Shown here one piece after another: positions 18,394-27,540 of a stretch of 64,000 bases of DNA. The stretch is from Armatimonadota bacterium (lineage in GTDB: Bacteria; Armatimonadota; Fimbriimonadia; Fimbriimonadales; Fimbriimonadaceae): positions 60,189 through 124,188 of the forward strand of contig JANYCU010000033.1 of NCBI GenBank assembly GCA_025360125.1, read 5' to 3'. Below the pieces are notes generated by a model that worked only from the letters and a program-made list of their open reading frames with translations, did no database searches and had not been told where the DNA came from. The translations under genes were made by a program, and so were the position numbers. Each line of letters begins with the position of its first letter. Positions within the stretch are counted from its first letter, which is position 1.

Positions 18394-19413
18394 ATGAGTA
18401 AGGTTGTCTTGCCTCGATTGGCATTTGTGAGCGGAGTGATCCTGATGTCGCTCGCCATTGCCCAGGTCCAACGAGAATCCCCCATCACCAGACAAGCAAA
18501 TCGCTTTCTCAAATCACTCACCGCTGAGCAAAAAGCCATTGCCATCAAACCATTCGGTGACGACTATCGCACCCACTGGCAGTATGTTCCCGCCAAGCGA
18601 GAAGGAATCAACTTTAGCGCGATGAGCCGGGATCAAGAAAACCTTGCTATCAACTTGCTCAAATCTTCCCTCAGCACCGCAGGCTACAAACGAACCGAAG
18701 TTATTCGGAGCCTCGAAAAGGTCCTTTTTGACCTCGAAAACGGTAACAAAGGGCGAGACGGCGGACTCTACACTTTCACCTTCTTTGGCGAGCCAACGCA
18801 AACGGGCAAATGGGGCTGGCGATACGAAGGTCACCACGTGAGCCTCAACTTTACGTTCAAAGACGGCGAGCTTATTTCCTCGACGCCTCAATTTTTCGGC
18901 TCGAATCCCGCCGAAGTCCGATCTGGCCCTTCGAAAGGTCTTCGGGCATTACCGCAAGAAGAAGATTTCGGTTTCGAAATGCTGAACTCACTATCGACCG
19001 ACCAGCTCAAACAGGCAATCATTCCCGGCACCGCACCGGGCGACGTGGTCTCAAGCAGCCAGCGACGGACCTCGATCCTCGCTGCAACCGGGGTCAAGTA
19101 TTCCGACCTCAACGCCAAGCAACAAGCCATCCTCATGAAGCTGTTGCACCTCTACTCTGATGCCCAAACATCTCAAGAAGCCAAGCGACGCTGGGGTCGA
19201 GTCGATACCAATAGGTTGGTTTTCGCGTGGATGGGCGGCACCAAGCCGGGTGACCCGCATTACTATCGAATCCAAGGCTCAAAGTTCTTGGTCGAGTTCG
19301 ACAACACCCAAAACAACGCCAACCACATCCACTCAGTCTGGCGAGACTTTGACGGCGACTTCGGCGAAGACGTCCTCGCCGAGCACTATCAAGCCTCTCA
19401 TTCAACTAAATAG
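18394..19413 (+). CDS. Secreted DUF3500 family protein
   Basis: About 339 residues. The ATG at 18394 directly follows the TATACT promoter box and begins a signal peptide (MSKVVLPRLAFVSGVILMSLAIAQ); a longer frame from 18274 lacks support. Family-like segments are GGLYTFTFFGEP, WGWRYEGHHVSLNFTF, STPQFFGSNPAEV and NANHIHSVWRDFDGDFGEDVL, with conserved His and Asp residues. DUF3500 proteins are uncharacterised; conserved histidines suggest a metal site but that is inference. Convergent with the rhamnosidase gene. Confidence 0.82.
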   Translation: MSKVVLPRLAFVSGVILMSLAIAQVQRESPITRQANRFLKSLTAEQKAIAIKPFGDDYRTHWQYVPAKREGINFSAMSRDQENLAINLLKSSLSTAGYKRTEVIRSLEKVLFDLENGNKGRDGGLYTFTFFGEPTQTGKWGWRYEGHHVSLNFTFKDGELISSTPQFFGSNPAEVRSGPSKGLRALPQEEDFGFEMLNSLSTDQLKQAIIPGTAPGDVVSSSQRRTSILAATGVKYSDLNAKQQAILMKLLHLYSDAQTSQEAKRRWGRVDTNRLVFAWMGGTKPGDPHYYRIQGSKFLVEFDNTQNNANHIHSVWRDFDGDFGEDVLAEHYQASHSTK

Positions 19414-19428
19414 GTCACCTAGCAAATA

Positions 19429-19452
19429 GGGATGACCTACTCAGATCATCCC
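19429..19452. terminator. Bidirectional hairpin between convergent genes
   Basis: GGGATGA / TCATCCC, a perfect 7-bp stem with a 10-base loop, midway in the 54-bp gap between the DUF3500 and rhamnosidase genes. There is no long U-run. Confidence 0.55.
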
Positions 19453-19467
19453 CATAAACTGAGCCGC

Positions 19468-22080
19468 CTAAATTTTGGACTCGAAGGTATAAGTTCCTGA
19501 CCCAATCTCCTTCTTCTCGCTTGAACCGGGCAGCGAAACCGTCGCCGTCGTATTCGCAGGAATCTCGACCGTCAAATGGAAACCCTTCGCATCCTTCCGC
19601 CATGAGGACGAAATTCGACCATAGGGCGACTCGACCGAAGCCTTTGCCCACGTCAAATCACCAACGGTTTGCGGGCGAATGAGCGTGTGCTTAAACGCCG
19701 CAGAGTTCGGATCAAGTCCAATTCCCGCGATCCACTGGAAGAACCAGTTACTGACGTCGCCAAACATGATGTGATTCAACGACGACTCGCCCTTCCAATC
19801 CTCCCAAAGGGTAGTTGCGCCCTGAGTGATCCACCAACCCCAACCCGGTTGTTCCTTTCGGGCTACCAGCATGTAGGCAAGGTCAGATCGGCCATTCTCG
19901 GATAAAACCCGAAGGATGAATTTCGCGCCAATGATCCCTGTGTCGATATGTCCCTGAGACTTCACATTGGCGACTAAAGCGTCCAATGCAGCCTGCTTTT
20001 GGTCGGCAGGCACCAAGTCGAAGTAGATTCCCAAGGACAGAGCCGTTTGGGTCATCTCCGAAAATTTTGCGGGATCGAAGAAGCTCTTATTGAACCCCGC
20101 CTTAACCTTGTTGGCAATCTCCGAATACTTCGCCGCATCGTCAGAGAGCCCCTTCATACCTGCCGCCCGAGCGACGATCGTCGCATCGAGATAAAGCATG
20201 ACCGTCGAGGTCAGTTGGCTCGACGTCTCGGTTTTCCACGGGAGCCAGTCGCCAAGACTGTCAAACGGGACCACATCTTCTTTGGTCTCACCATACAAAT
20301 AATCGACATATCGCTTCAGATGATCGTAATGCTTGGTCAGCAGACGTGTATCGCCCTGGTAGTTCACCATGTCGTTGGCGATGATGCCAAACGCGCTGTC
20401 CCACGATGGATGGCAGGCACCTTGTCCCCAACCCGCACTCGGAATAATGAGGCTAAACCGACCATCTTGCTGTTGGTCGTCGGCAAAATCGTCCAGCCAT
20501 TTGGTGTAAAACGACGCGGACTTGAAGTTCATCAAACCTGCTTCGGCGGCGAGGTGGGCGTCGCCCGTCCAACCGTTCTTTTCTCGCTGAGGGCAGTCCG
20601 TTGGGATGCTCTGGGCGTTGCTCAAGTATGCCCATCGGGTTGCATGTTGAATCTTGTTGAAAACTTCATTGGAGCAAGAAAACTCTCCACCGCTCTCAAG
20701 GTCGGTGTGAGCAAATCGGCCTTCAAAATTCTCGGCAGTAGGCTTGCCCGGGAATCCGGTGATTTCCATGTATCGGAAACCTTCGTAGCTAAATCGCTGT
20801 TCCCATGATTCGCTGGCCCCTCCCTTTGAGATATAAACGTCGGTTTGGAATGGTTGGGGCGGAGTCGCCTTCGTCATAAATTTCCCAATCTCAGACCGCT
20901 CGATCATGCCTTTGTCGTCCAGTTTTTCGCTGTACCGCATGGTGATGTGGGCGCCGCCTGGAGCGTTTTTGAGGTTTATTCGAGTGTGTCCCGCGAAATT
21001 CTGACCAAAGTCGAGCACAAAAACACCAGGCTTTGGTTCTTTGATCGTGACTGGCTTGATCGTCTGGGTAATCGCGACGGGTGGGCAAATTCGGGCTGCC
21101 ATCGCCCCCTTCGGAGCAGACATTACGGCGACTGGTTTCCATGCCCCGTCGTTAAAGCCAGGGCTGTCCCAGCCCGGAACTTCGAGGCGAGCGTCGTAGA
21201 CTTCGCCAGTGTAGATTCCATCAAATTGGATCGGCCCTGACGCAGTTCGCCACGATGAATCCGAGACAACCGTTTCTCGGCGCATGTCGTCGTAATCGAC
21301 GGTGAGAACTGCTTTCATGCGGGGTCGGTCGCGCCAACCAGCACGCTCAAATCGCCACGTTGCTTGATCGTGGACGTCGTACCAACCCGTACCGAGAATG
21401 GCCCCGATGGTATTTCGACCGGAACGAATCATATCGGTTACATCGTGGGCAACATAGAGAACCCGTTTGTCGAAGTTGGTGTACCCGGGGTCTCGCTCAG
21501 TGGTTGTGCCAACTTTTTTGCCATTCAATCGAATTTCGGCGTACCCCACTCCGCTTACATAAAGGCGAGCGCGAACGACTTTCCCTTTTGATGTGAAATC
21601 CTTGCGAAGAAACGGTGCGGGATTCGCGACCGCCTTACCTTCGACGCCGATCCACTGACTGTTGACCCAGGCGTCTTTGTCCATGAGACCCATTTCAAAT
21701 TCTTGGGGCTTGCTCCAGGTTGACTCTTTGCTGGCACCATCCCAGACGCGAACTTTCCAATAACAACATTGCTTCGAGCTAAGCGATTTCCCTTGATATT
21801 CAACTTGAATGCTGGCGTCGCTATGAACAACACCAGAATCCCACAGGTCGCCCTTGTCGTCATGCAGCAACTCGGGGCGTGAAGCGACAAGCACTTGATA
21901 GGCAGATTGCCGCCAATTTTGCCCGGTTACCATTGTGTTCCAGCTTAACCGGGGGGTTTGAGTCTCGACGGCGAGAGGGCGGGCCATGTATTCGCACCGC
22001 AGATTGGTAACAGTTGGGCTGGCGGTCATCATGGAAAGCATCGCGACGAAAAGTGCGCTCATTGCCTTAAAGCTTGGCAC
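19468..22080 (-). CDS. Alpha-L-rhamnosidase, GH78
   Basis: 870 residues, secreted. The family layout is seen: N-terminal beta domains (VTNLRCEYMARPLAVETQTP, LSWNT), a rhamnosidase_N domain with RARLYVSGVGYAEIRLNGK, then the (alpha/alpha)6 barrel with SIPTDCPQREKNGWTGDA (near residue 495), the DCPQRE..GWTGD motif that includes catalytic acidic residues. GH78 enzymes cut terminal alpha-L-rhamnose from plant glycosides and polysaccharides, so it would feed the rhamnose importer. The start is GTG at 22080 (gives Lys5 for the signal peptide); ATG at 22062 is possible. Confidence 0.92.
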   Translation of the reverse strand: MPSFKAMSALFVAMLSMMTASPTVTNLRCEYMARPLAVETQTPRLSWNTMVTGQNWRQSAYQVLVASRPELLHDDKGDLWDSGVVHSDASIQVEYQGKSLSSKQCCYWKVRVWDGASKESTWSKPQEFEMGLMDKDAWVNSQWIGVEGKAVANPAPFLRKDFTSKGKVVRARLYVSGVGYAEIRLNGKKVGTTTERDPGYTNFDKRVLYVAHDVTDMIRSGRNTIGAILGTGWYDVHDQATWRFERAGWRDRPRMKAVLTVDYDDMRRETVVSDSSWRTASGPIQFDGIYTGEVYDARLEVPGWDSPGFNDGAWKPVAVMSAPKGAMAARICPPVAITQTIKPVTIKEPKPGVFVLDFGQNFAGHTRINLKNAPGGAHITMRYSEKLDDKGMIERSEIGKFMTKATPPQPFQTDVYISKGGASESWEQRFSYEGFRYMEITGFPGKPTAENFEGRFAHTDLESGGEFSCSNEVFNKIQHATRWAYLSNAQSIPTDCPQREKNGWTGDAHLAAEAGLMNFKSASFYTKWLDDFADDQQQDGRFSLIIPSAGWGQGACHPSWDSAFGIIANDMVNYQGDTRLLTKHYDHLKRYVDYLYGETKEDVVPFDSLGDWLPWKTETSSQLTSTVMLYLDATIVARAAGMKGLSDDAAKYSEIANKVKAGFNKSFFDPAKFSEMTQTALSLGIYFDLVPADQKQAALDALVANVKSQGHIDTGIIGAKFILRVLSENGRSDLAYMLVARKEQPGWGWWITQGATTLWEDWKGESSLNHIMFGDVSNWFFQWIAGIGLDPNSAAFKHTLIRPQTVGDLTWAKASVESPYGRISSSWRKDAKGFHLTVEIPANTTATVSLPGSSEKKEIGSGTYTFESKI

Positions 22081-22147
22081 ATGTCCTTTGCGATGAAAAC
22101 CTTGAGTACAATTTTCATCGATGAATCATCTGATTTGCCCGGTAAAA

Positions 22148-23218
22148 CTACTCGGGCAATAAGCGGATCCCTTGAATTCCGTTATTCCCCCATGCTGCGA
22201 AAAGAATTTTTCGATCTGGTGATGCCGAAATCACTGGGTCGGTTCCTTTATTCGACAAAATCTTGGGCAGTTGGCCAAGCTTCATCGACGTGATCCCTTT
22301 TGGTGAGGACCAAATGGCAAAGACCTCGTGCCCGCCAATCGCGATCCAAGGTTGCTTTCCTTGGCCCAGATTGTCTTCGTTAGCATCGGGCCCAAAAAAG
22401 CCGTAGTAAATGGAGCCGTCTCGTTGCCAAATACAAGCAATCGCATCTGGTTCGGCCGCATAAATTGCTCCGCCGTCCATCGGACAAGCATCCAGCTTCC
22501 AAGAGTTCTTACCCATCATTCCGGGCTGACTAAATGTCTTGCCGCCATCTGTACTCAACACTACATAAATGTCCCTGTCCCCATTGAGTGAGTTACGAAA
22601 CATCAGGGCAAGTCTCCCCGCATCGTCGTAGGCCAACGACGGATGGCAACATTCGCAAATCGACCCACTTGGGGATTCATAGACAAGTTGATTTTTAGAC
22701 CACGAATCTCCATTGTCTTTGGAAGTCGCCATGTACAGTTTTGTGCCTTTCGACCGTAAATCGAGCCATGAGCATGCAAGTGTTCCATCCCGGCTCACCG
22801 CCATCGCGTGAAGCCCCTCTCGAGCCGATCCGGAAACATCGTTGACCCTTCCTCCTGGTGACCAAGTTTCCCCGTGATTGCTCGATCGAAACGTGAGGAT
22901 ATCTCCGTCTGCTCCTTTCCCCTTCGAGCCGTAGACCGCGGTTACGGTTACCTTGCCTCCGAAGGCAGATATTCTCGGACCACGCCGCATTCCAAGCGAA
23001 ATCTTGCCCGCTTCGGCAACCTTGACTGGTGCTCCAAAAGTCCTTCCTTTGTCTTGCGAGGCTGAAACATAGACCCCGTCACCTTTCCCGTAAGCGACAT
23101 AAACGTGGCCATCATTCTCGATTGCGACCTGTGGTTCGATAAAGTTCGCCTCACCAGGGGGTGTTACGGCGACCAGTAAAGTGGACTGAGTGACCAAAGC
23201 AAAAAGGGTCGCGAGCAC
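22148..23218 (-). CDS. Secreted BNR/Asp-box beta-propeller (sialidase-like)
   Basis: 356 residues. The GTG start is supported by TATAAT at -12 to -7. A short hydrophobic leader (LATLFALVTQSTLLVAV) precedes repeated Asp-box motifs S.D.G..W/F: SASQDKGRTFG, SSNHGETWSPGG, TSKDNGDSWSKN and STDGGKTFSQPG, one per propeller blade. CECCHPSLAYD in the middle is a cysteine cluster that could form disulfides. Sialidase catalytic Arg/Tyr residues cannot be assigned by eye, so enzyme activity is not claimed. Confidence 0.78.
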   Translation of the reverse strand: MLATLFALVTQSTLLVAVTPPGEANFIEPQVAIENDGHVYVAYGKGDGVYVSASQDKGRTFGAPVKVAEAGKISLGMRRGPRISAFGGKVTVTAVYGSKGKGADGDILTFRSSNHGETWSPGGRVNDVSGSAREGLHAMAVSRDGTLACSWLDLRSKGTKLYMATSKDNGDSWSKNQLVYESPSGSICECCHPSLAYDDAGRLALMFRNSLNGDRDIYVVLSTDGGKTFSQPGMMGKNSWKLDACPMDGGAIYAAEPDAIACIWQRDGSIYYGFFGPDANEDNLGQGKQPWIAIGGHEVFAIWSSPKGITSMKLGQLPKILSNKGTDPVISASPDRKILFAAWGNNGIQGIRLLPE

Positions 23219-23224
23219 GATCCT

Positions 23225-23230
23225 ATTATA
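23225..23230 (-). promoter_or_regulatory. Probable -10 element, leaderless GTG start at 23218
   Basis: Consensus TATAAT on the minus strand, six bases (aggatc) before the GTG. This is the best-matching member of the class. Confidence 0.6.
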
Positions 23231-23253
23231 GAGCCAAATATTTTCGAAGCGAG

Positions 23254-23259
23254 TAATCT
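23254..23259 (+). promoter_or_regulatory. Probable -10 element, leaderless start of gene at 23266
   Basis: TAATCT, six bases (aacatc), ATG. It is divergent from the 23225 box; the two start codons are only 47 bp apart. Confidence 0.5.
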
Positions 23260-23265
23260 AACATC

Positions 23266-24600
23266 ATGCTATCGTTTTTAGTCGCTCTCTCCATATCTCA
23301 CCAAGCCACTTCGGTTGGAGACACGATTATCGCCATTCGCAAGAAAGGACTAACCGAGCTTGGCGCATACGAGATGCTCAATGAGCTGACATCAAAGATC
23401 GGAGCGCGCGTCAGTGGTTCGCCCGAAGCGGCCAAGGCGGTAAAATGGGTTCATCGACAACTAGAACTGTGTGGTGCGACAAATGTGTCCGAAGTTCCCT
23501 GCATGGTTCCTCATTGGACTCGCGGAAAGGGAGAAAATGCCGAATTGAATCGGAATTCTCAGCTCTCCATTTGTGCGCTCGGTGGAAGCGTGGCGACCCC
23601 AACCAAGGGAATTGAGGCGGAAGTCGTTGAAGTGAAGTCCCTTAAAGAAGCCGAAGAATTGGGAGAGCGGGGTCGGGGCAAGATCGTGTTTTTCAACCGA
23701 CCATTTGACCCAACTCTGCCCGCAACGTTTGCTGCCTACGGGGGCGCGAATGACCAACGGGTTGGTGGTGCAACCGCCGCCGCAAAGTCAGGTGCGGTTG
23801 CCGTCCTCGTTCGCTCGATGACCCTTGCCAAGGATGACGCGCCTCATACGGGGGCAATGCGATACGGGGAAGGAACCAAGATTCCTGCCGCTGCGCTCGG
23901 AATCCAGTCAGCCGAACGTCTGAGCGCTGCAATTAAAAAGGGGAAGGCCAAAGTGAAATTAACCCTCAATTGCCAGACTTTGCCCGATGAGCCTTCGGCC
24001 AACGTAATCGGCGAAATTAAAGGTTCCGAATTGCCCAACGAAGTCATTGTCATGGGTGGCCACCTCGATAGCTGGGACCTCGGGCGCGGTGCGCACGACG
24101 ATGGCGCCGGGGTAACCCAGGCAATGGAAGCGCTTCGCCTGATCAGCCAACTCGGACTAAAGCCAAAACGAACCATCCGGGTCGTGGCGTGGATGAACGA
24201 AGAAAACGGTGGGCGAGGGGCCAAGGCTTATGCCGACTATGCCACCCACGCGACCGAAAAGCACTTTGCTGCGATGGAAAGTGATTCTGGTGGATTCATG
24301 CCCCGAGCCTTCGGCGTTTCGGCTGACAAGCTTGATAAAGTCCAGCCGTGGCTTCCAATGCTCCGAGATTTTGGCATTGAGCGCTTTGTTGCTGGCGGCA
24401 GTGATGCCGACAATGGCCCACTTGGTCCGCTCGGTGCCATCCTTTTTGCCTTGCAACCCGAGAACCAACGGTACTTCGACTATCACCATTCGCGAAACGA
24501 TACGATTGACAAAGTGAACCCTCGTGAGCTGGAAATGGGTGCAATGTCAATGGCGGCAATCGCCTGGTTATTGTCCGAGCAGGGCGATTTGCTAAAGTAA
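23266..24600 (+). CDS. Secreted M28-family zinc aminopeptidase with PA insert
   Basis: 444 residues. The M28 metal ligands can be followed: GGHLDSWDLG (His, Asp), AHDDGAG (Asp), MNEENGG (catalytic Glu), ESDSGGF (Asp), and YHHSRNDTID (His) near the C-terminus. A protease-associated region (GKIVFFNRPF ... GAVAVLVRSM) lies before the catalytic core. The enzyme would remove N-terminal residues from peptides outside the cytoplasm. Hydrophobic N-terminus (MLSFLVALSIS) suggests export. A TAATCT box at -12 to -7 fixes the ATG. Confidence 0.88.
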   Translation: MLSFLVALSISHQATSVGDTIIAIRKKGLTELGAYEMLNELTSKIGARVSGSPEAAKAVKWVHRQLELCGATNVSEVPCMVPHWTRGKGENAELNRNSQLSICALGGSVATPTKGIEAEVVEVKSLKEAEELGERGRGKIVFFNRPFDPTLPATFAAYGGANDQRVGGATAAAKSGAVAVLVRSMTLAKDDAPHTGAMRYGEGTKIPAAALGIQSAERLSAAIKKGKAKVKLTLNCQTLPDEPSANVIGEIKGSELPNEVIVMGGHLDSWDLGRGAHDDGAGVTQAMEALRLISQLGLKPKRTIRVVAWMNEENGGRGAKAYADYATHATEKHFAAMESDSGGFMPRAFGVSADKLDKVQPWLPMLRDFGIERFVAGGSDADNGPLGPLGAILFALQPENQRYFDYHHSRNDTIDKVNPRELEMGAMSMAAIAWLLSEQGDLLK

Positions 24601-24633
24601 GTTCCGACTTGCCCAACTCCAAAACAAACAATT

Positions 24634-25275
24634 ATGAGCAATTTCAATCGGTCAAGGTTAGGATTGCTCATTCTTTTTGGGCTCATCGCCTGGGCGATGC
24701 GATTCTATTCGATCGTCGAGATGGAATCTAGCCTTCTTCTCGATCTACACAGCCGCTCCAACGATTCGGTCGATCACCTGATGCTTGCAATCAATGCGAT
24801 CGGCGGGCCCAAACCAGTTCTGGCGCTCTCCCTCTTATGCGCGCTCCTCATGTTCCGAAGCAACAAAAGGGTAGCGATTACGGTCCCAATTTCGGTTGGA
24901 ATCTCCGGCGCGATCAATGTCGGCCTGAGGGCGCTGTTTCATTGGCCCCGGCCCGATCTTTGGCATACGCTGATCTATGACCATAGCTTCATCTGGAGCT
25001 TCCCGGGCGGCCACGCATGCCTGTCTGCATCGGTCGCGACGGCGATTAACTTTGCCCTCTCTAAGACACGGTTCAAGAAATTGGCTCTTGTCTGCGGCAT
25101 CCTTTACTGCCTCACGGTGGCGACAACCACTCTTTTTCTCGGAGTCCATTATCCCCTCGACATCCTCGGTGGTTGGATTTCCGGATTCCTTATCGTGTCA
25201 GTCATTTGGTCGTGCAGTGAAGCGATCTCTGCTCGCCATCGCCTCCGAGACAATGCTCAAGTGATGAACGACTAA
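24634..25275 (+). CDS. PAP2-family membrane phosphatase
   Basis: 213 residues with about six membrane helices and the three acid-phosphatase motifs: a split first motif around HWPRPD, SFPGGHACLSASVAT (PSGH variant) and GVHYPLDILGGW. Likely acts on undecaprenyl pyrophosphate or another lipid phosphate at the outer face of the inner membrane; the exact substrate cannot be read. Lies 33 bp after the M28 gene and may be co-transcribed. Confidence 0.85.
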   Translation: MSNFNRSRLGLLILFGLIAWAMRFYSIVEMESSLLLDLHSRSNDSVDHLMLAINAIGGPKPVLALSLLCALLMFRSNKRVAITVPISVGISGAINVGLRALFHWPRPDLWHTLIYDHSFIWSFPGGHACLSASVATAINFALSKTRFKKLALVCGILYCLTVATTTLFLGVHYPLDILGGWISGFLIVSVIWSCSEAISARHRLRDNAQVMND

Positions 25276-25278
25276 GCC

Positions 25279-25284
25279 CATAAT
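25279..25284 (+). promoter_or_regulatory. Probable -10 element, leaderless GTG start at 25291
   Basis: CATAAT, six bases (gcagag), GTG. This supports GTG rather than the ATG at 25315 as the start. Confidence 0.5.
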
Positions 25285-25290
25285 GCAGAG

Positions 25291-27540
25291 GTGGGTTATG
25301 TTGCCGCACTCTTTATGGGATTTGTCCTTGGCTTGCTCGGTGGCGGCGGAGGAATCCTTACCGTCCCCATCCTCGTCGGATTCTTTGGCCTCACCGCCAC
25401 TGAAGCCACGGGTAGCTCCCTATTTGTCGTTGGGCTTACTGCCCTCGTCGGAGCAGGGCAAGGATTCATCAAAAAGCAGGTCGAGCTTTCGCCCGCTCTT
25501 TTGCTCGCAATTCCATCGATGATCGGCGCGATCATCGCCCGAAAGCTTTTAGTGCCCAGCATTCCCGGCCACATTTTTGGCTTGACCAAAGACCAAGTCC
25601 TGCTCACTGCGTTTGCCATCCTCATGATCGTTGTTGGCATCAAAATGCTGATGAAAAAGGGAGACGGTCCCGAGCCAAAGCACAACCCCGCTCTCGTGAT
25701 CGCCTACGGACTTTGTATTGGCTTGCTCAGTGGCACCCTCGGGGCCGGTGGCGGATTTCTCATCCTGCCTGTACTTACTTTGCTTCTCAGCATCGATCTG
25801 GCCAAGGCGATACCGACCTCGCTCACCGTCATCTGCATCCAATCGCTTGGCGGATTCTTCATCGGCGAACTCGGCAAATCCATCCAATGGAACCTCCTTC
25901 TCTCGATTGCTGCAGTTGCCCTCGTCGGGCTTGGCTTGGGCCTTGTTCTCCGTGAAAAAGCTCCGAAGAAGACTTTGCAAACCGCTTTTGCATATCTTAT
26001 TTTTGTCGTTGCCATTTACATGGTGGTCAAGGCATTCATGGTCCAACCAAAACCTCCAATGAAGGTCTCATTTTGGTACTGGCAAACACCATACTCCCTT
26101 TCTCCAACCGACCAAAAGAGCCTAAAAGCCATCGGCGTCAAGCAAATGTTTGTCCGCGCGGGAACATTCAGCGGCGATGGCAAGAACGTCGTCTTAATGT
26201 TCCCTCAAAAGTATGGCGACGGTGCAAACGCCCTGCCAGTTCACCTAGTGTTTAACGCCGACAGCGGCCTGCTTCGGCATTTCGAAAGCTACAATGTCTC
26301 AACCGCCTCGACTCAAATGGCCGAGCGAATGGAAGCCCAAACGGTAGCCGCCCAAAAACAGGGTTTGACCGTGAGTGGAGTCCAGCTTGACTTCGATGTT
26401 GCAACGCGCCTCTTGCCTCGATATGCCAGTTTGATTGCCAAGATTAGAACGAGTAACTCTCGCTTCCGCAAACAGAAGGACTTCCAATTCTCCATGACGG
26501 GCCTTATGAGTTGGCTTGGCACTCGAGGACTCGAAGCATTGTCGAACGAAGTTGACTTCATTGTTCCGCAAGCCTACGAAGGTGAAGTCGGCAAGACTCC
26601 CGGCGAAATGCGTCCAATTTTTGATCCCGACGATCTGAAAAACCGACTGCCTCAGGCCGAGCGACTTCATTGTCCTTATTGGATCGGTATTCCTGCCTAT
26701 GGCCATGCGATCATCTACGACGAGCATGACAACCTCACCGGAACCTATCGGGGACTCGAAGCCCAAGATGCGCTCCGCCACCCTTCCCTCAAGCTTATCA
26801 GCGTTTACCCGACCGATCGAAGTGGACATCCTGCCGCGGAGAAAGAATGGATTGGCGAAGAAATCTTGAAATTCAAGGCGATCAAACCCGCCCCCGATGG
26901 AAACGGGCTCGGATACACCATTGCCTTTAACGTCCCGAGCCCGGCCCTGGTGGCAAGATCATTCAAATACGTCGAGCAAAATCGAGACGCCAATTGCCAA
27001 GGAGTCATTATTTACCGAATGCCCGAGCCTGGCTCGTCGTTCACCATCCCGCTCGATACTATTGAGAGGGTTCTGCGTGGAGAGCCAGTCCAACCAAAAA
27101 TCGAGGTTAAATTGCGGTCTGGGCAAGATGCTTTCGAGGCGGTCGAAACTGGACAGTCCGACATTCCGGTCGATGTCTTTGCCGAGATTTCCAACACCGG
27201 GACCGATGCCACGTATCTTTCGCCCCAGGGCCTTGTGGTGCAGCTTACGTTCGACAAACCGGGAATCGGAGATACTCGACCGAGAGACGTTGATTCGGTT
27301 GCGTTTTACGATTCAAAATCCTCTACTCAGACCAATCCAAACCACGCGGACCAGATTCGCCTCTCAAAAGGATTTCTCGCCCCCGGACAAAAAATTCTCT
27401 GCGGACCAATTCGGCTTCTCAATTCTGGCCCGATTCGTGTTAAAATCAAGGTTCAAGCGTGGCCATCTTCAGGCTTCCAATCGACAGACTTCGGCCTGCC
27501 CGATGTCACCTTGGAAACCAAATCAGGTCACAAGAATTGA
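25291..27540 (+). CDS. Fusion: TauE/SafE (TSUP) transporter + DUF3142 glycosidase-like domain
   Basis: 749 residues. Residues 1-250 are a TSUP permease with eight or so helices and twin GxxxxxLGxGGG motifs (GLLGGGGGILTVP; GLLSGTLGAGGGFLILPVL), usually exporters of sulfur-containing anions. From about residue 258 the chain becomes a soluble DUF3142 region: VSFWYWQTPYS, SGVQLDFDVATRLLPRYASL (DxD motif of a TIM-barrel), VDFIVPQAYEGE. A beta-rich C-terminal domain follows. The two parts normally occur as separate proteins. The next gene, a TPR lipoprotein, overlaps the stop by four bases (TTGA). Confidence 0.82.
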   Translation: MGYVAALFMGFVLGLLGGGGGILTVPILVGFFGLTATEATGSSLFVVGLTALVGAGQGFIKKQVELSPALLLAIPSMIGAIIARKLLVPSIPGHIFGLTKDQVLLTAFAILMIVVGIKMLMKKGDGPEPKHNPALVIAYGLCIGLLSGTLGAGGGFLILPVLTLLLSIDLAKAIPTSLTVICIQSLGGFFIGELGKSIQWNLLLSIAAVALVGLGLGLVLREKAPKKTLQTAFAYLIFVVAIYMVVKAFMVQPKPPMKVSFWYWQTPYSLSPTDQKSLKAIGVKQMFVRAGTFSGDGKNVVLMFPQKYGDGANALPVHLVFNADSGLLRHFESYNVSTASTQMAERMEAQTVAAQKQGLTVSGVQLDFDVATRLLPRYASLIAKIRTSNSRFRKQKDFQFSMTGLMSWLGTRGLEALSNEVDFIVPQAYEGEVGKTPGEMRPIFDPDDLKNRLPQAERLHCPYWIGIPAYGHAIIYDEHDNLTGTYRGLEAQDALRHPSLKLISVYPTDRSGHPAAEKEWIGEEILKFKAIKPAPDGNGLGYTIAFNVPSPALVARSFKYVEQNRDANCQGVIIYRMPEPGSSFTIPLDTIERVLRGEPVQPKIEVKLRSGQDAFEAVETGQSDIPVDVFAEISNTGTDATYLSPQGLVVQLTFDKPGIGDTRPRDVDSVAFYDSKSSTQTNPNHADQIRLSKGFLAPGQKILCGPIRLLNSGPIRVKIKVQAWPSSGFQSTDFGLPDVTLETKSGHKN

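Noticed and set aside
19999..20808. 269-codon open frame antisense to the rhamnosidase gene
   Set aside because: Covers conserved GH78 coding sequence on the other strand; no recognisable domain or start signal.
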